Positions 36,870-45,365 of a DNA stretch of 64,000 nucleotides are shown piece by piece; within the stretch, counting starts at the first letter, position 1; each line of letters opens with the position of its first letter. The stretch spans positions 6,572,001 to 6,636,000 of the forward strand of contig NZ_CP009754.1 in NCBI RefSeq assembly GCF_000772045.1, in the 5' to 3' direction. Below the pieces are notes generated by a model, which made no database searches, was not told where the DNA came from, and saw nothing but the letters and a program-made list of their open reading frames with translations. Position numbers and translations under genes: made by a program. Source of the stretch: Streptomyces sp. CCM_MD2014 (lineage in GTDB: Bacteria > Actinomycetota > Actinomycetes > Streptomycetales > Streptomycetaceae).

Positions 36870-38732
36870 GTGTTCCGCACCGCAGCCCACGCGCTTCCGC
36901 CCTGGCTCGGCCACGCCCTGAACACCCAGCGCGGCCCCGTGCCCTGGAACGCGGTGCTCCGGGGTGCGCTGGCCGGCGGCCCGCTGCTGATCGCGGCACT
37001 GGCCGCCGGGCGGGCCTCCCTCGGGGTCGTCGCGGCGATCGCCGCCATGCTGGCCGGCATCAACGACCGGCCGGGCAGTCGCCGTACCTCCGTGCGACGG
37101 ATCGGCGTACCCGCGCTCGCCGGGGCGGCCGGGCTGCTCGTCGGGACGTACGCCGGGCTGCACCTGGGGACTGTGGCGCTCACCGCGCTGCTGACCGGGC
37201 TCGGGCTGGCCGCCGGAGCCGTCAGCGCGGTCGGGCCGGTGGCGTCGGCGACCGGGACGCAACTGCTGGTCGGCAGCGCCGTGGGCGCGGGGATGCCGCT
37301 GCCCGACCCCGCCTGGCAGACCGTGCCGGCCTTCCTCGCCGGGGCCGGATGGCTGCTCCTGCTGCGGCTGGTGCTGCCCACGCCCGCCTCCCTCGCCGGC
37401 GACCTCCGACTCGGCTACCGCTTCGACGGGGAGCGGGCGGCCGTCGCCGACGTCTACGAGGCCGTCGCCGCGCTGCTCGACGCCATCGGCACCGGAGACG
37501 CCGTCGCCCGGCGGGCCGCGCTCACCGCCGCTCTCGACCACGCGCAGGACGCGCTCGCCGGGCCCCGGCTGCGGCGCCGTGCCCCGACCGCGGCCGAACG
37601 GCGGCTGCACGCCCAGTACGCCGCCGCGCTGCCCCTCGGCGAGGCCGCGACCGCCCTCGCGTGGGCGGAGCGAGCCGTGCCCGCGCGGGCCGCCGAAGGG
37701 CCCCGGCGGCTCGCGGCGGCCGTCCGCGGCAACCGCCACGCCGGGCCGCTTCCCGCGCCCAGCCGGTCCGACCCCGCCCTGCGGGCCCTGGACGACGCGC
37801 TGCTGCACGCGGCGGAGGCCTTCGACCGGGGCAGGGGACCGGACCTGCACGCCCGGAGGAGGTCGCCCCGCTCCGTGGCGCGGGCGGTGCTCGGCGCGGG
37901 CGGGCGGGAGTACGGGCTGCGGGCCGGGCTGTGCTTCGGCGTCAGCGCCGCCGTCGCCCAGGGGCTGCACCACGGTCACTGGTACGGCTCCCACCAGCAC
38001 TGGTACTGGCTGCCCGCCACCGCCGTCTTCCTCGTCAAGCCCGACCTCGGCCCGCTCGTGTCCCGGGTGCTGTGCCGGGTGGCCGGGACCGTGCTGGGGG
38101 CGCTGCTGTTCGCCGGGTTCGCGGCCGTGCTGCCCCGGCCCGAGGGACTGGTCGTCCTCGTCGCGGTCTGCGGTGCCCTGGTGCCGGTCGCCGCGCGGCA
38201 CTTCGCCGCCCAGACCACCGTCGTCACCGTCCTCGTCCTCTCCCTGGTCATGGTCGGCGGCGAACCGCCGGCCTCCGCGGGCCGTATCGGGGAGACGCTG
38301 CTGGCCTGCGCGATCGTGCTCGTGGTCGGGCACCTGCCGATGCCGGGGCAGCAGGGCGCCGGCATCCGGGCGGGCGTCGAGGCCGCCGACGCCGCCGCGC
38401 ACGCCTACCTCGCGCACGTACTGAGCGAGTCCGACGACCGCACCACCCGGTGGACGCTGCGCCGCGAGGCCTACCGCGCCCTCGCCGAGGTCCGCGCCGC
38501 CATCGCCCGGGCCGCCGCCGAACTGCCCGCCCTCGCCCGGCACTCCGAGGGCACCGACGAGGTCGCCGCGGTCCTCGAACGGCTCGTCGACACCACCACC
38601 GCGTGCGCGGTGCACCTCGACGACACCGGGCGGCTCACTCCCCGTCACGCCGAACGGCTCGCCGCCCTGCGGGACGAACTCGCCGAACGGCGCGGACGGG
38701 TGGGGCGGCGGCGCCGTACGTTGGCGGCATGA
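36870..38732 (+). CDS. FUSC family inner-membrane transporter
   Basis: A 620-residue membrane protein of the FUSC/aromatic-acid exporter type. An N-terminal block of about six helices (33-180) is followed by a soluble helical region (about 190-345), then a second membrane block (about 350-500) with HGHWYGSHQHWYWLPATAVFLVKPDLG. The C-terminal region is helical and soluble. Such proteins export aromatic acids or polyamine-like compounds; the substrate is unknown. The stop overlaps the amidohydrolase start (ATGA), tying the two in an operon. Confidence 0.85.
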   Translation: MFRTAAHALPPWLGHALNTQRGPVPWNAVLRGALAGGPLLIAALAAGRASLGVVAAIAAMLAGINDRPGSRRTSVRRIGVPALAGAAGLLVGTYAGLHLGTVALTALLTGLGLAAGAVSAVGPVASATGTQLLVGSAVGAGMPLPDPAWQTVPAFLAGAGWLLLLRLVLPTPASLAGDLRLGYRFDGERAAVADVYEAVAALLDAIGTGDAVARRAALTAALDHAQDALAGPRLRRRAPTAAERRLHAQYAAALPLGEAATALAWAERAVPARAAEGPRRLAAAVRGNRHAGPLPAPSRSDPALRALDDALLHAAEAFDRGRGPDLHARRRSPRSVARAVLGAGGREYGLRAGLCFGVSAAVAQGLHHGHWYGSHQHWYWLPATAVFLVKPDLGPLVSRVLCRVAGTVLGALLFAGFAAVLPRPEGLVVLVAVCGALVPVAARHFAAQTTVVTVLVLSLVMVGGEPPASAGRIGETLLACAIVLVVGHLPMPGQQGAGIRAGVEAADAAAHAYLAHVLSESDDRTTRWTLRREAYRALAEVRAAIARAAAELPALARHSEGTDEVAAVLERLVDTTTACAVHLDDTGRLTPRHAERLAALRDELAERRGRVGRRRRTLAA

Positions 38733-40090
38733 CGCCTCCCTCTCCCGAGCCCGCCGACCTCGTCATCACCGGCTGCACCGTCCTGGTGCACGACGAACGG
38801 GAACGGATCGGCTTCCAGCAGGACGCGGCCGTCGTCGTGCGCGACGGGACCGTCGACTCCGTGACCACCGCCGCCGCCGGGGCCTCGGTGCCCGCCGCCG
38901 ACCGCATCGACGCACGCGGTCAGGTCGCCCTGCCCGGGCTGATCAACTGCCACACGCACGCGCCGATGGCCGCCCTGCGCGGCCTTGCCGAGGACCTGCC
39001 CACCGAGGAGTGGTTCAACGACGTCGTCTGGCCCGTCGAGTCCAACCTCACGGCGCGGGACGTGATCCTGGGCGCCCGGCTGGCCTGCGCCGAGATGATC
39101 CGCGCGGGGGTCACCACCTTCGCGGACAGCTACTTCCACATGGACGCCGTGGCCGCGGTCGTCGACCGGTGCGGGATGAGGGCGCAGCTGGGACAGGCGT
39201 ACTTCTCCTCGCAGGGGCCCGAAGGCAGGGAGGCGTCGCTCGAGTTCGCCCTGCGGTGCCGCGGCCGGGCCGGCGGCCGGATCACCACCGCCCTCGCCCC
39301 GCACGCCCCGTACACGGTGACCGACGCCGACCTCACCGCGACCGCGGAACTCGCGCGCGACCACGGCCTGCCCGTGCACCTGCACGCCGCCGAGAACCGC
39401 GACCAGACCGACACCAGTCTCGCCCGGCACGGCGCCACCCCGATCGAGGTCCTGGAACGCACCGGCATCCTCGACACCGACGTGCTCATCGCCCACGGCA
39501 CCGGCATCACCGAGCGCGACCTGCCGCTCCTCGCGCGCGCGGGCGGCCGTACGGCGGTGGCGACCGCGCCCCGCGGCTACCTCAAGTTCGCCTGGCCCGG
39601 CACCACACCGGTGCGCGCGCTGCGCGGCATCGGCGTCCCCGTGGGGCTCGCGACCGACGGCGCGGCCTCCAACAACTCCCTCGACGTGTGGGAGTCGATG
39701 GCGCTCACCTCCCTGATCCAGAAGTCCACCGAGGGCGACCCCCGCTGGCTGACCTCCCGCCAGGCGCTCCACCACGCCACCGTGCAGAGTGCCGAGGCGG
39801 TCGGGCTGGGGGACGCCGTCGGCCGTATCGCCCCGGGGCGGCGGGCCGACCTGATCCTCGTCGACCTCACCGGCCCGCACACCCAGCCCGTGCACGACCT
39901 CGCCGCCACGCTGGTGCACAGCGCACGCTCCGCCGACGTGCGCACGACGATCGTCGACGGGCGGGTCCTCATGCGGGACCGAGAGCTGCTCACCGTGGAC
40001 GTTCCCGAGGTGGTCCGGGAGCTGGCGGAGCGGCTGCCGGACCTGACCGACCGGCGGCACGGGCGGCGCGTCCAGGAGTACGACACCTGA
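38729..40090 (+). CDS. Amidohydrolase / aminohydrolase (ATZ/TRZ, MTA/SAH-deaminase-like)
   Basis: A 453-residue metallo-dependent hydrolase. NCHTHAPM holds metal ligands His75 and His77; HLHAAEN, LIAHGTGI and ATDGAASNN supply the others. The closest known functions are deamination of 5'-methylthioadenosine/S-adenosylhomocysteine or of related ring compounds. TACGTT (38717-38722), six bases before the ATG, could provide a leaderless internal promoter. It is coupled to the FUSC transporter gene, suggesting that the enzyme product or substrate is exported. Confidence 0.87.
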   Translation: MTPPSPEPADLVITGCTVLVHDERERIGFQQDAAVVVRDGTVDSVTTAAAGASVPAADRIDARGQVALPGLINCHTHAPMAALRGLAEDLPTEEWFNDVVWPVESNLTARDVILGARLACAEMIRAGVTTFADSYFHMDAVAAVVDRCGMRAQLGQAYFSSQGPEGREASLEFALRCRGRAGGRITTALAPHAPYTVTDADLTATAELARDHGLPVHLHAAENRDQTDTSLARHGATPIEVLERTGILDTDVLIAHGTGITERDLPLLARAGGRTAVATAPRGYLKFAWPGTTPVRALRGIGVPVGLATDGAASNNSLDVWESMALTSLIQKSTEGDPRWLTSRQALHHATVQSAEAVGLGDAVGRIAPGRRADLILVDLTGPHTQPVHDLAATLVHSARSADVRTTIVDGRVLMRDRELLTVDVPEVVRELAERLPDLTDRRHGRRVQEYDT

Positions 40091-40246
40091 GAAGGCCTGA
40101 TCCGGCGCGTCTTCGACGGCCTCCGGAAAAGAATCTTGCCGGGCAGCGATGAGTTCCGCTCCGCCCTTCGGTCACCACCCGGACGGCCCGTCCGCTTCGG
40201 GCCGTCGGCCGTCGGACCGAAGCACGTCGCACAGGAGGCTGGAGCC

Positions 40247-40936
40247 ATGTCGCTGCCCGAGATCGTCACCCGCGCGGACTGGCGCGCGGCGCGCGAGGCC
40301 TTACTGGTCAAGGAGAAGGCGGCCACCCGCGCGCGTGACGCCCTCAACGCCGAGCGGCGCGGGCTGCCCATGGTGGAGGTCGACAAGGAGTACGTGTTCG
40401 AGGGCGGCGACGGCAAGGCCACCCTGCTCGACCTCTTCGAGGACCGCGAGCAGCTCGTCGTCTACCACTTCATGTTCGCGCCCGAGTGGGAGGCCGGCTG
40501 CCGCAGCTGCTCGGCGTTCCTGGACCAGATCGGTCACCTCGCGCACCTCAGGGCCCGCGGCACCTCGTTCGCGGCCGTCTCCCGGGCGCCCTATCCGAGG
40601 ATCCTGCCGTTCAAGGCGCGGATGGGCTGGACGCTGCCCTGGTACTCGTCGTACGTCAGCGACTTCAACACCGACTTCGAGGTGACCCTCGAGCACGAGG
40701 GCGAGCTGGTGGAGCGGCCGGGACTCAGCTGCTTCCTGCGGGACCGGGACCGGGTCTTCCACACCTACTCGACGTACGAGCGCGGCCTCGACGGGCTCGG
40801 CTCGACCACCAGCCTGCTCGACCTGACCGCGCTCGGCCGGCGCGAGCCCTGGGAGAAACCCGAGGGGCGGGCGTCGGCTCTCGGTGCCCCTGCGGGCAGT
40901 GGGAGAGTCCGCTATCACGACGAGTACGAGGACTGA
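40247..40936 (+). CDS. DUF899 family thioredoxin-fold protein (TTA codon)
   Basis: A 229-residue DUF899 protein. The segment YHFMFAPEWEAGCRSCSAFLDQ has a CxxC-like Cys pair at the thioredoxin-fold position, and FRVRYHDEYED-type residues end the protein. The function is unproven; a redox role is inferred. AGGAGG and GGAG precede the ATG at 40247. Codon 19 is TTA (40301-40303), the rare leucine codon read by the developmental tRNA bldA in Streptomyces, so translation is probably limited to late growth. Confidence 0.85.
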   Translation: MSLPEIVTRADWRAAREALLVKEKAATRARDALNAERRGLPMVEVDKEYVFEGGDGKATLLDLFEDREQLVVYHFMFAPEWEAGCRSCSAFLDQIGHLAHLRARGTSFAAVSRAPYPRILPFKARMGWTLPWYSSYVSDFNTDFEVTLEHEGELVERPGLSCFLRDRDRVFHTYSTYERGLDGLGSTTSLLDLTALGRREPWEKPEGRASALGAPAGSGRVRYHDEYED

Positions 40937-41091
40937 GACGCTCGGTGGCGAAAACGGCCGAACGGACGAGGTGTGGATCACCCTTTGCGGTGAACGGGTG
41001 TCAACTACGTCTCAGTACCATCACCCCACGAGGCATTCGCTCCATGGTTGGCGTTTAACTCTACGAGTACAGCGCTACATGGAGGTGCGGA

Positions 41092-41277
41092 GTGAACGGG
41101 CGAACGGTGCTCGAACGCTTTCCCGCCGGCGGACCGCGGGGATCCTGGCCGGCGGAGGAGTTCGCACAGGCGCGGCGTCTGGAAGGCCTGCCCGCCGAGG
41201 TCGTCATGGACCTCGCCTCGGACATGTTCCTGGTCGTCGTGCGCCGCGGCGACGCCGTGGGTGACGCGGCGGCCTGA
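41092..41277 (+). CDS. Small hypothetical protein
   Basis: A 61-residue protein. The GTG start has GGAGG seven bases upstream. Residues 1-45 (VLERFPAGGPRGSWPAEEFAQARR...LPAEVVMDLASDMFLVVV) look like a compact folded domain with no membrane helix. I do not recognise the family. It is convergent with the leftward genes of the WhiJ-type module. The 155 bases upstream are relatively AT-rich and probably hold its promoter. Confidence 0.65.
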   Translation: MNGRTVLERFPAGGPRGSWPAEEFAQARRLEGLPAEVVMDLASDMFLVVVRRGDAVGDAAA

Positions 41278-41294
41278 CCGCCGGCGCCCGGTGC

Positions 41295-41735
41295 CTATGC
41301 GCTGACCGTCCGCGACCAGGTGGGCGTCGTGTTCGTCAGCCGGCACAGAGCCAGGTACAGCGGGATGGGCGGCGTATAGGGAACCGTGCCGTCCGAGCGG
41401 TGCAGGAGCCCGGGGAGGTCCGCAGCCCCCGGCACCACCGCACCGGTGGCGTAACGCGCGGGCGCCGGCCACTCCAGGGCGTAGTCGGAGTCGGACGGGA
41501 CGATCCACCACCAGTGCGTCTCATCGGCGTAGACGCACCCCACGCGCGGCAGCCGGGGCAGCACCTGCTGGGCGAGGAGGGCGGGCACCGCCACCGCGTC
41601 GCAGCCCAGCGGTGCGGTCATGCCTTCCGGCACCGGCAGTCTCACGGGCGTCCGGGCGGTGTGCCGTCCGCGCTGCATGCGGACCATCGTGTCCAGGCCG
41701 AGCGGTCGGATGCCGGACGCAGCCCTCATAGCCAT
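41295..41735 (-). CDS. Hypothetical protein linked to the WhiJ-type module
   Basis: About 146 residues from ATG 41735 (GGGGA five bases upstream); ATG 41729, overlapping the previous stop as ATGA, is an alternative start. The body (RLPVPEGMTAPLGCDAVAVPALL...WWWIVPSDSDYALEWP) is a soluble domain with an aromatic WWW patch. Similar proteins sit behind HATPase genes in Streptomyces, but I do not know a function. It is translationally coupled to the HATPase gene. Confidence 0.75.
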   Translation of the reverse strand: MAMRAASGIRPLGLDTMVRMQRGRHTARTPVRLPVPEGMTAPLGCDAVAVPALLAQQVLPRLPRVGCVYADETHWWWIVPSDSDYALEWPAPARYATGAVVPGAADLPGLLHRSDGTVPYTPPIPLYLALCRLTNTTPTWSRTVSA

Positions 41736-42376
41736 TCGGTCCCCGTTCCGCGGCGTGTCTCCCGGCTCTCCCGGCGGCGGGACTCCGCCTCGCCGTCGTC
41801 CCCCGGTGCGTCCGCGGGTCCGGGTTTCGGTCGGGCGCCCCAGCCCAGGTCGTCGCGGGGCGCCGTGGGGGCGAGAGGTTCGTCGGCCCGGCGCGGCAGC
41901 TCGGCCCAGACCAGCAGTCCGGGGCCCTGCTCGTGCGCCCCCCAGGCGTCGCACAGGGCGTCGACGAGGATCAGACCCCTGCCGTGTTCGTCCTCGGGCT
42001 GCTGATCGGCCGAGGGGTGGGGCTGGCCGGGGGCGCAGCCCTCGTCGCGCACGGCTATGCGGACCAGGTCGTCGGCGTCGTGCAGCTCGCACACTATGTG
42101 TCTGCTCGCCGTGTGCACGATCGCGTTGGTCACCAGTTCGGAGACCACCAGGGCCGCGGTGTCACAGGTGTCCTCGCACACCGCCCAGCCGCTCAGCCGG
42201 GCCCGTGTCAGGCGTCTGGCCTGCGAGGGAGAGCCCGGATGAGCGGCCAGCTCGAAGCGGAACCGGCGCTCGGCGGCGGTGGCTCCCGAGGAGCCGGCTC
42301 CCATGGCGGCACCGAGGCCCAGGGAGCCCACGGCGGCGTCTGTTCCTAAGGGCGCGGACGGAATCACGCTTGCCAC
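41726..42376 (-). CDS. ATP-binding HATPase (RsbW/SpoIIAB-like), TTA-containing
   Basis: About 216 residues from the GTG at 42376. The GHKL ATP-binding fold (about 45-165) shows the N-box ALVVSELVTNAIVH, the G1 box VRDEG and the G2 box GRGL. Such kinase-like proteins bind anti-sigma partners or act as anti-sigma kinases. Codon 10 is TTA (42347-42349), making it a candidate bldA target. It is divergent from an XRE-DUF5753 regulator gene, as in WhiJ/AbaA-type loci that control Streptomyces development and antibiotics. A TTG at 42403 also opens the frame but lies inside the palindrome. Confidence 0.85.
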   Translation of the reverse strand: MASVIPSAPLGTDAAVGSLGLGAAMGAGSSGATAAERRFRFELAAHPGSPSQARRLTRARLSGWAVCEDTCDTAALVVSELVTNAIVHTASRHIVCELHDADDLVRIAVRDEGCAPGQPHPSADQQPEDEHGRGLILVDALCDAWGAHEQGPGLLVWAELPRRADEPLAPTAPRDDLGWGARPKPGPADAPGDDGEAESRRRESRETRRGTGTEWL

Positions 42377-42392
42377 TATCGCCCCGCCGTGA

Positions 42393-42440
42393 ACACTTGG
42401 CAAGTGTCACTCTGAAAAATGCAGAGTGCTGTGTGACGTT
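42393..42440. promoter_or_regulatory. Nested palindromes in the divergent WhiJ-type promoter
   Basis: ACACTTG-G-CAAGTGT (42393-42407) is a perfect 15-base palindrome. Adjacent are CACTCTG (42408-42414) and CAGAGTG (42422-42428), a second perfect inverted repeat, and outside it GTCAC (42406-42410) and GTGAC (42433-42437). All lie between the HATPase gene and the XRE regulator gene, a likely autoregulator operator. Confidence 0.6.
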
Positions 42441-42646
42441 CTGGACGGCCGTGGCACACTGCTCGCAACAGCACGTCGAGCGGCGCCACTTCAGGCCGTC
42501 CGAAAGGCCCTCGCGGTCATTCGAACAGGTCTTCGAATGGCGCCGCCGGGCTGTCCGGTACCGGGACACGCCGGGGCTCGCCGCGGCTGCCCGTACAACG
42601 GAACAGGGACGCAAGGACTCTTTCAGGACTCTTCAGGAGGTGGGCG

Positions 42647-43507
42647 GTGAGCGAGCCGCGGTCCGCGCCGACGGTCGGCCAGGTCGTACTCGGCCGGCGC
42701 CTGCTGGACCTGCGGGAACGCGCCGGTCTGAAACGCGAGGAAGCCGCCCGCATCCTGCGCGTCGCCCCGGCCACGGTGCGCCGCATGGAGATGGCCGAGG
42801 TCGCCCTCAAGATCCCGTACCTCCAGCTCCTGCTGAAGGCCTACGGCGTGAGTGACGAGGAGGCCGACGCGTTCGTCCGGCTGGCCGAGGACGCCAACAA
42901 GCCGGGGTGGTGGCAGCGCTTCCACGACATCCTGCCCGGCTGGTTCTCGCTGTACGTCAGCCTCGAGGGCGCGGCCTCCCTGATCCGCTCCTACGAGCCC
43001 CACTTCGTCCCCGGGGTGCTGCAGACCGAGGACTACGCGCGCGGGGTGCTGCGCTCGGGCGCCGTCGGCCAGACCCGGCCGGACGACATCGAGCGCCACG
43101 TCGACCTGCGCATGCAACGCCAGGAACTGCTCACCCGTAAGGACGCACCCCGGCTGTGGGTCGTGATGGACGAAACCGCGCTGCGCCGCCCCGTCGGGGG
43201 GCCGGAGGTGATGCGTGCCCAGATCGACCGGCTGCTCGAGGCCGCGAAGCTGCCCAACGTGACGCTGCAGATCGCCCCGTTCGCGAACGGGCCGCACCCC
43301 GGCACGTACGGGCCCTTCGTGCTGTTCCGATTCGCCATGCCGGAACTCCCGGACATGGTCTACAGCGAGTACCTGACCGGCGCCGTCTACCTGGACGCGC
43401 GCGCCGAGGTGGCGACCCACCTCGAGGTCATGGACCGCATGGCGGCGCAGGCCGCCACGGCACATCGCACGAAGGAGATCCTCCGGGATCTCCGCAAGGA
43501 GCTGTGA
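42647..43507 (+). CDS. WhiJ-like regulator: XRE helix-turn-helix with DUF5753
   Basis: A 286-residue DNA-binding protein. The HTH domain covers about 14-70 (GRRLLDLRERAGLKREEAARILRVAPATVRR). The rest is a DUF5753 domain (LIRSYEPHFVPGVLQTEDYARGVL... and VTLQIAPFANG). This pair is the signature of WhiJ and its many paralogues. WhiJ represses sporulation and is relieved by its DUF397 partner. The GTG start has AGGAGGTG upstream. The DUF397 gene follows with no gap. Confidence 0.92.
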   Translation: MSEPRSAPTVGQVVLGRRLLDLRERAGLKREEAARILRVAPATVRRMEMAEVALKIPYLQLLLKAYGVSDEEADAFVRLAEDANKPGWWQRFHDILPGWFSLYVSLEGAASLIRSYEPHFVPGVLQTEDYARGVLRSGAVGQTRPDDIERHVDLRMQRQELLTRKDAPRLWVVMDETALRRPVGGPEVMRAQIDRLLEAAKLPNVTLQIAPFANGPHPGTYGPFVLFRFAMPELPDMVYSEYLTGAVYLDARAEVATHLEVMDRMAAQAATAHRTKEILRDLRKEL

Positions 43508-43783
43508 ATGAACCGCATCAAACGCCAGCGTCCGCCACTGACCCGCGGTGAGCGGATCTACAACGGCATGCCGGCCCGTGAACTGGGCAGCGAGGGCTGG
43601 CACAAGCCGTGGAGCGGCGGCAACGGAGGCAACTGCCTGGAGGCGATGAAGCTCGCCGACGGCCGGATCGCGGTACGGCAGTCCACCGACCCGGACGGGC
43701 CGGCGCTGATCTACACCTCGGCCGAGATGACGGCGTTCATCGAGGGGGCCAAGGCGGGAGAGGCGGACTTCCTGCTGTCCTGA
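43508..43783 (+). CDS. DUF397 protein, WhiJ-module partner
   Basis: A 91-residue DUF397 protein (WHKPWSGGNGGNCLEAMKLADGRIAVRQSTDPDGP) that begins directly after the regulator stop. It is longer at the N-terminus than most members (about 60-70 residues). In the whiJ locus the DUF397 protein counters the XRE regulator; that role is inferred here. Confidence 0.88.
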   Translation: MNRIKRQRPPLTRGERIYNGMPARELGSEGWHKPWSGGNGGNCLEAMKLADGRIAVRQSTDPDGPALIYTSAEMTAFIEGAKAGEADFLLS

Positions 43784-43873
43784 ACCCTGTGCTCCGTTGA
43801 TTGTTGTTTTTAAGCTGTTTGGCACTGAGTCGGTCACCCATCGCGACGAGAACTCAACACCTGGGAGTGCGTC

Positions 43874-44680
43874 ATGACCGGGCATCGTCCCACCGCCGGG
43901 ATCGACACGAGCAAGCCGCACCCCGCGCGGATGTACGACTGGTATCTCGGCGGAAAGGACAACTACCCGGTCGACGAGGCGATGGGCCGGCAGATGCTCA
44001 CCCTCGACCCGAGGGTGCCGGTGATGGCGCGGGTCAACCGCGCCTTCATGCACCGTGCCACCCGATGGCTGGCGGCCCACGGCACACGGCAGTTCCTGGA
44101 CGTCGGCACCGGTATACCGACCGAGCCCAACCTGCATCGGGTCGCCCAGGAGACCGCGCCCGACGCCCGCGTCGTCTACTGCGACAACGATCCCATCGTG
44201 CTGGCCCACGCGGCGGCCCTGCTGCGCGGTACGCCCGAGGGGAAGACCGAGTACCTCCAGGCCGACGTCCGGGACCCGGACGCCGTCCTGGAGGGCGCCG
44301 GGAAGGTCCTGGACTTCGACCGGCCGATCGCGCTGTCCCTGGTCGCGCTGCTGCACTTCGTCTCCGACGAGGAGGGCGCCCACGACCTGGTCCGCCGGCT
44401 GCTGGACGCGCTGCCCTCCGGCAGTCACCTGGTGATGACCCATGCGACGGCCGACTTCACCCCCGAGCAGTCGCGGGCGGCCACCGAGAAGCTGCGGGCC
44501 GCCGGAGTCACCCTGGCCCTGCGCTCGCGCGAGGAGTTCACCCGCTTCTTCACCGGCCTCGACCTGGTCGAACCCGGCGTCGAGGTGCCGCATCGGTGGC
44601 ACCCCGAGCTGGGCGACCCGGTCGCCGGCCAGGAGGACGGCGTCATCCCGGGCTACGGGGCGGTGGCCCGCAAGCCCTGA
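43874..44680 (+). CDS. S-adenosylmethionine-dependent methyltransferase (PF04672 family)
   Basis: A 268-residue protein of the actinobacterial PF04672 family: the start ...IDTSKPHPARMYDWYLGGKDNYPVDE, SAM motif FLDVGTGIPTEPNLHRVA, and LMTHA-type beta strand. The substrate is unknown. Members are often beside WhiJ/BldB-type gene sets, as here. An AT-rich stretch (43797-43830) upstream is a likely promoter, so it may be transcribed separately from the regulator pair. Confidence 0.9.
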   Translation: MTGHRPTAGIDTSKPHPARMYDWYLGGKDNYPVDEAMGRQMLTLDPRVPVMARVNRAFMHRATRWLAAHGTRQFLDVGTGIPTEPNLHRVAQETAPDARVVYCDNDPIVLAHAAALLRGTPEGKTEYLQADVRDPDAVLEGAGKVLDFDRPIALSLVALLHFVSDEEGAHDLVRRLLDALPSGSHLVMTHATADFTPEQSRAATEKLRAAGVTLALRSREEFTRFFTGLDLVEPGVEVPHRWHPELGDPVAGQEDGVIPGYGAVARKP

Positions 44681-44711
44681 CCTGTCGCGGCGGCTCAGGC
44701 CGGCCGGCGGC

Positions 44712-45191
44712 TCAGGCGAGGGCCAGTACGTAGGCGACTGCCGCGGCGGCCGAGGCAACCGCACGGACGTGGTTCCACGCCGTCCACTCCCGGACGTAGC
44801 CGGGCCAGCGGCCGGCCGCCTCCGCGGAGCCCGGCTCCAGCCGGAGCAGCGCCGCGTTGCGCGGCACGTTGGCGCCGGCCGTGACCCCGAACGCCCCCAC
44901 CAGGTACAGCGCACTGCCGAGCAGCAGCTCCACCGCCGCCTCCCCGGGCCACACCACGAACGTCACCACGGCGATCGCAGCGGCCAGCACCGCCGTCCCG
45001 AGGAACACCGACATGAAGGCCGGCCGCACCGCGGCCGTGTTGATCGCGTTCATCGCGGCGACCCCCTGCGCGGGCGGCAGCGCCGCGAGCCCCCGCATGA
45101 CGAAGGCCGAGAAGGCGCAGAAGACTCCGGCCGTCACACCGGTCCCCAGCACGCCCAGCACCGTCAGCACGAAGTACGGTCCCTCGGTCAT
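44712..45191 (-). CDS. DUF1772 (anthrone oxygenase-like) membrane protein
   Basis: A 159-residue four-helix membrane protein of the DUF1772/anthrone oxygenase family (FVLTVLGVLGTGVTAGVFCAFSAFVM; NAINTAAVRPAFMSVFLG). Fungal members oxidise anthrones; most bacterial ones are uncharacterised. The start at 45191 is used; upstream Met codons at 45359 lie in Arg/Pro-rich antisense of another gene and are rejected. Convergent with the PF04672 gene. Confidence 0.85.
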   Translation of the reverse strand: MTEGPYFVLTVLGVLGTGVTAGVFCAFSAFVMRGLAALPPAQGVAAMNAINTAAVRPAFMSVFLGTAVLAAAIAVVTFVVWPGEAAVELLLGSALYLVGAFGVTAGANVPRNAALLRLEPGSAEAAGRWPGYVREWTAWNHVRAVASAAAAVAYVLALA

Positions 45192-45365
45192 GTCCCGCCC
45201 ACTCCCACCCGTCGAGTGCCGGCCGGCCCGGTGGCCGCCCGTCGTCGTCCCCCAAGTCAACCCCCGCACCGGCACGGTGACCATGGCCGAGCGCATCGCG
45301 CCCATGCGCGAGCGTCCAGGCGGCCGGCACGACGGGCGACGGGGCGAGTGACGCATCATGGGCGG

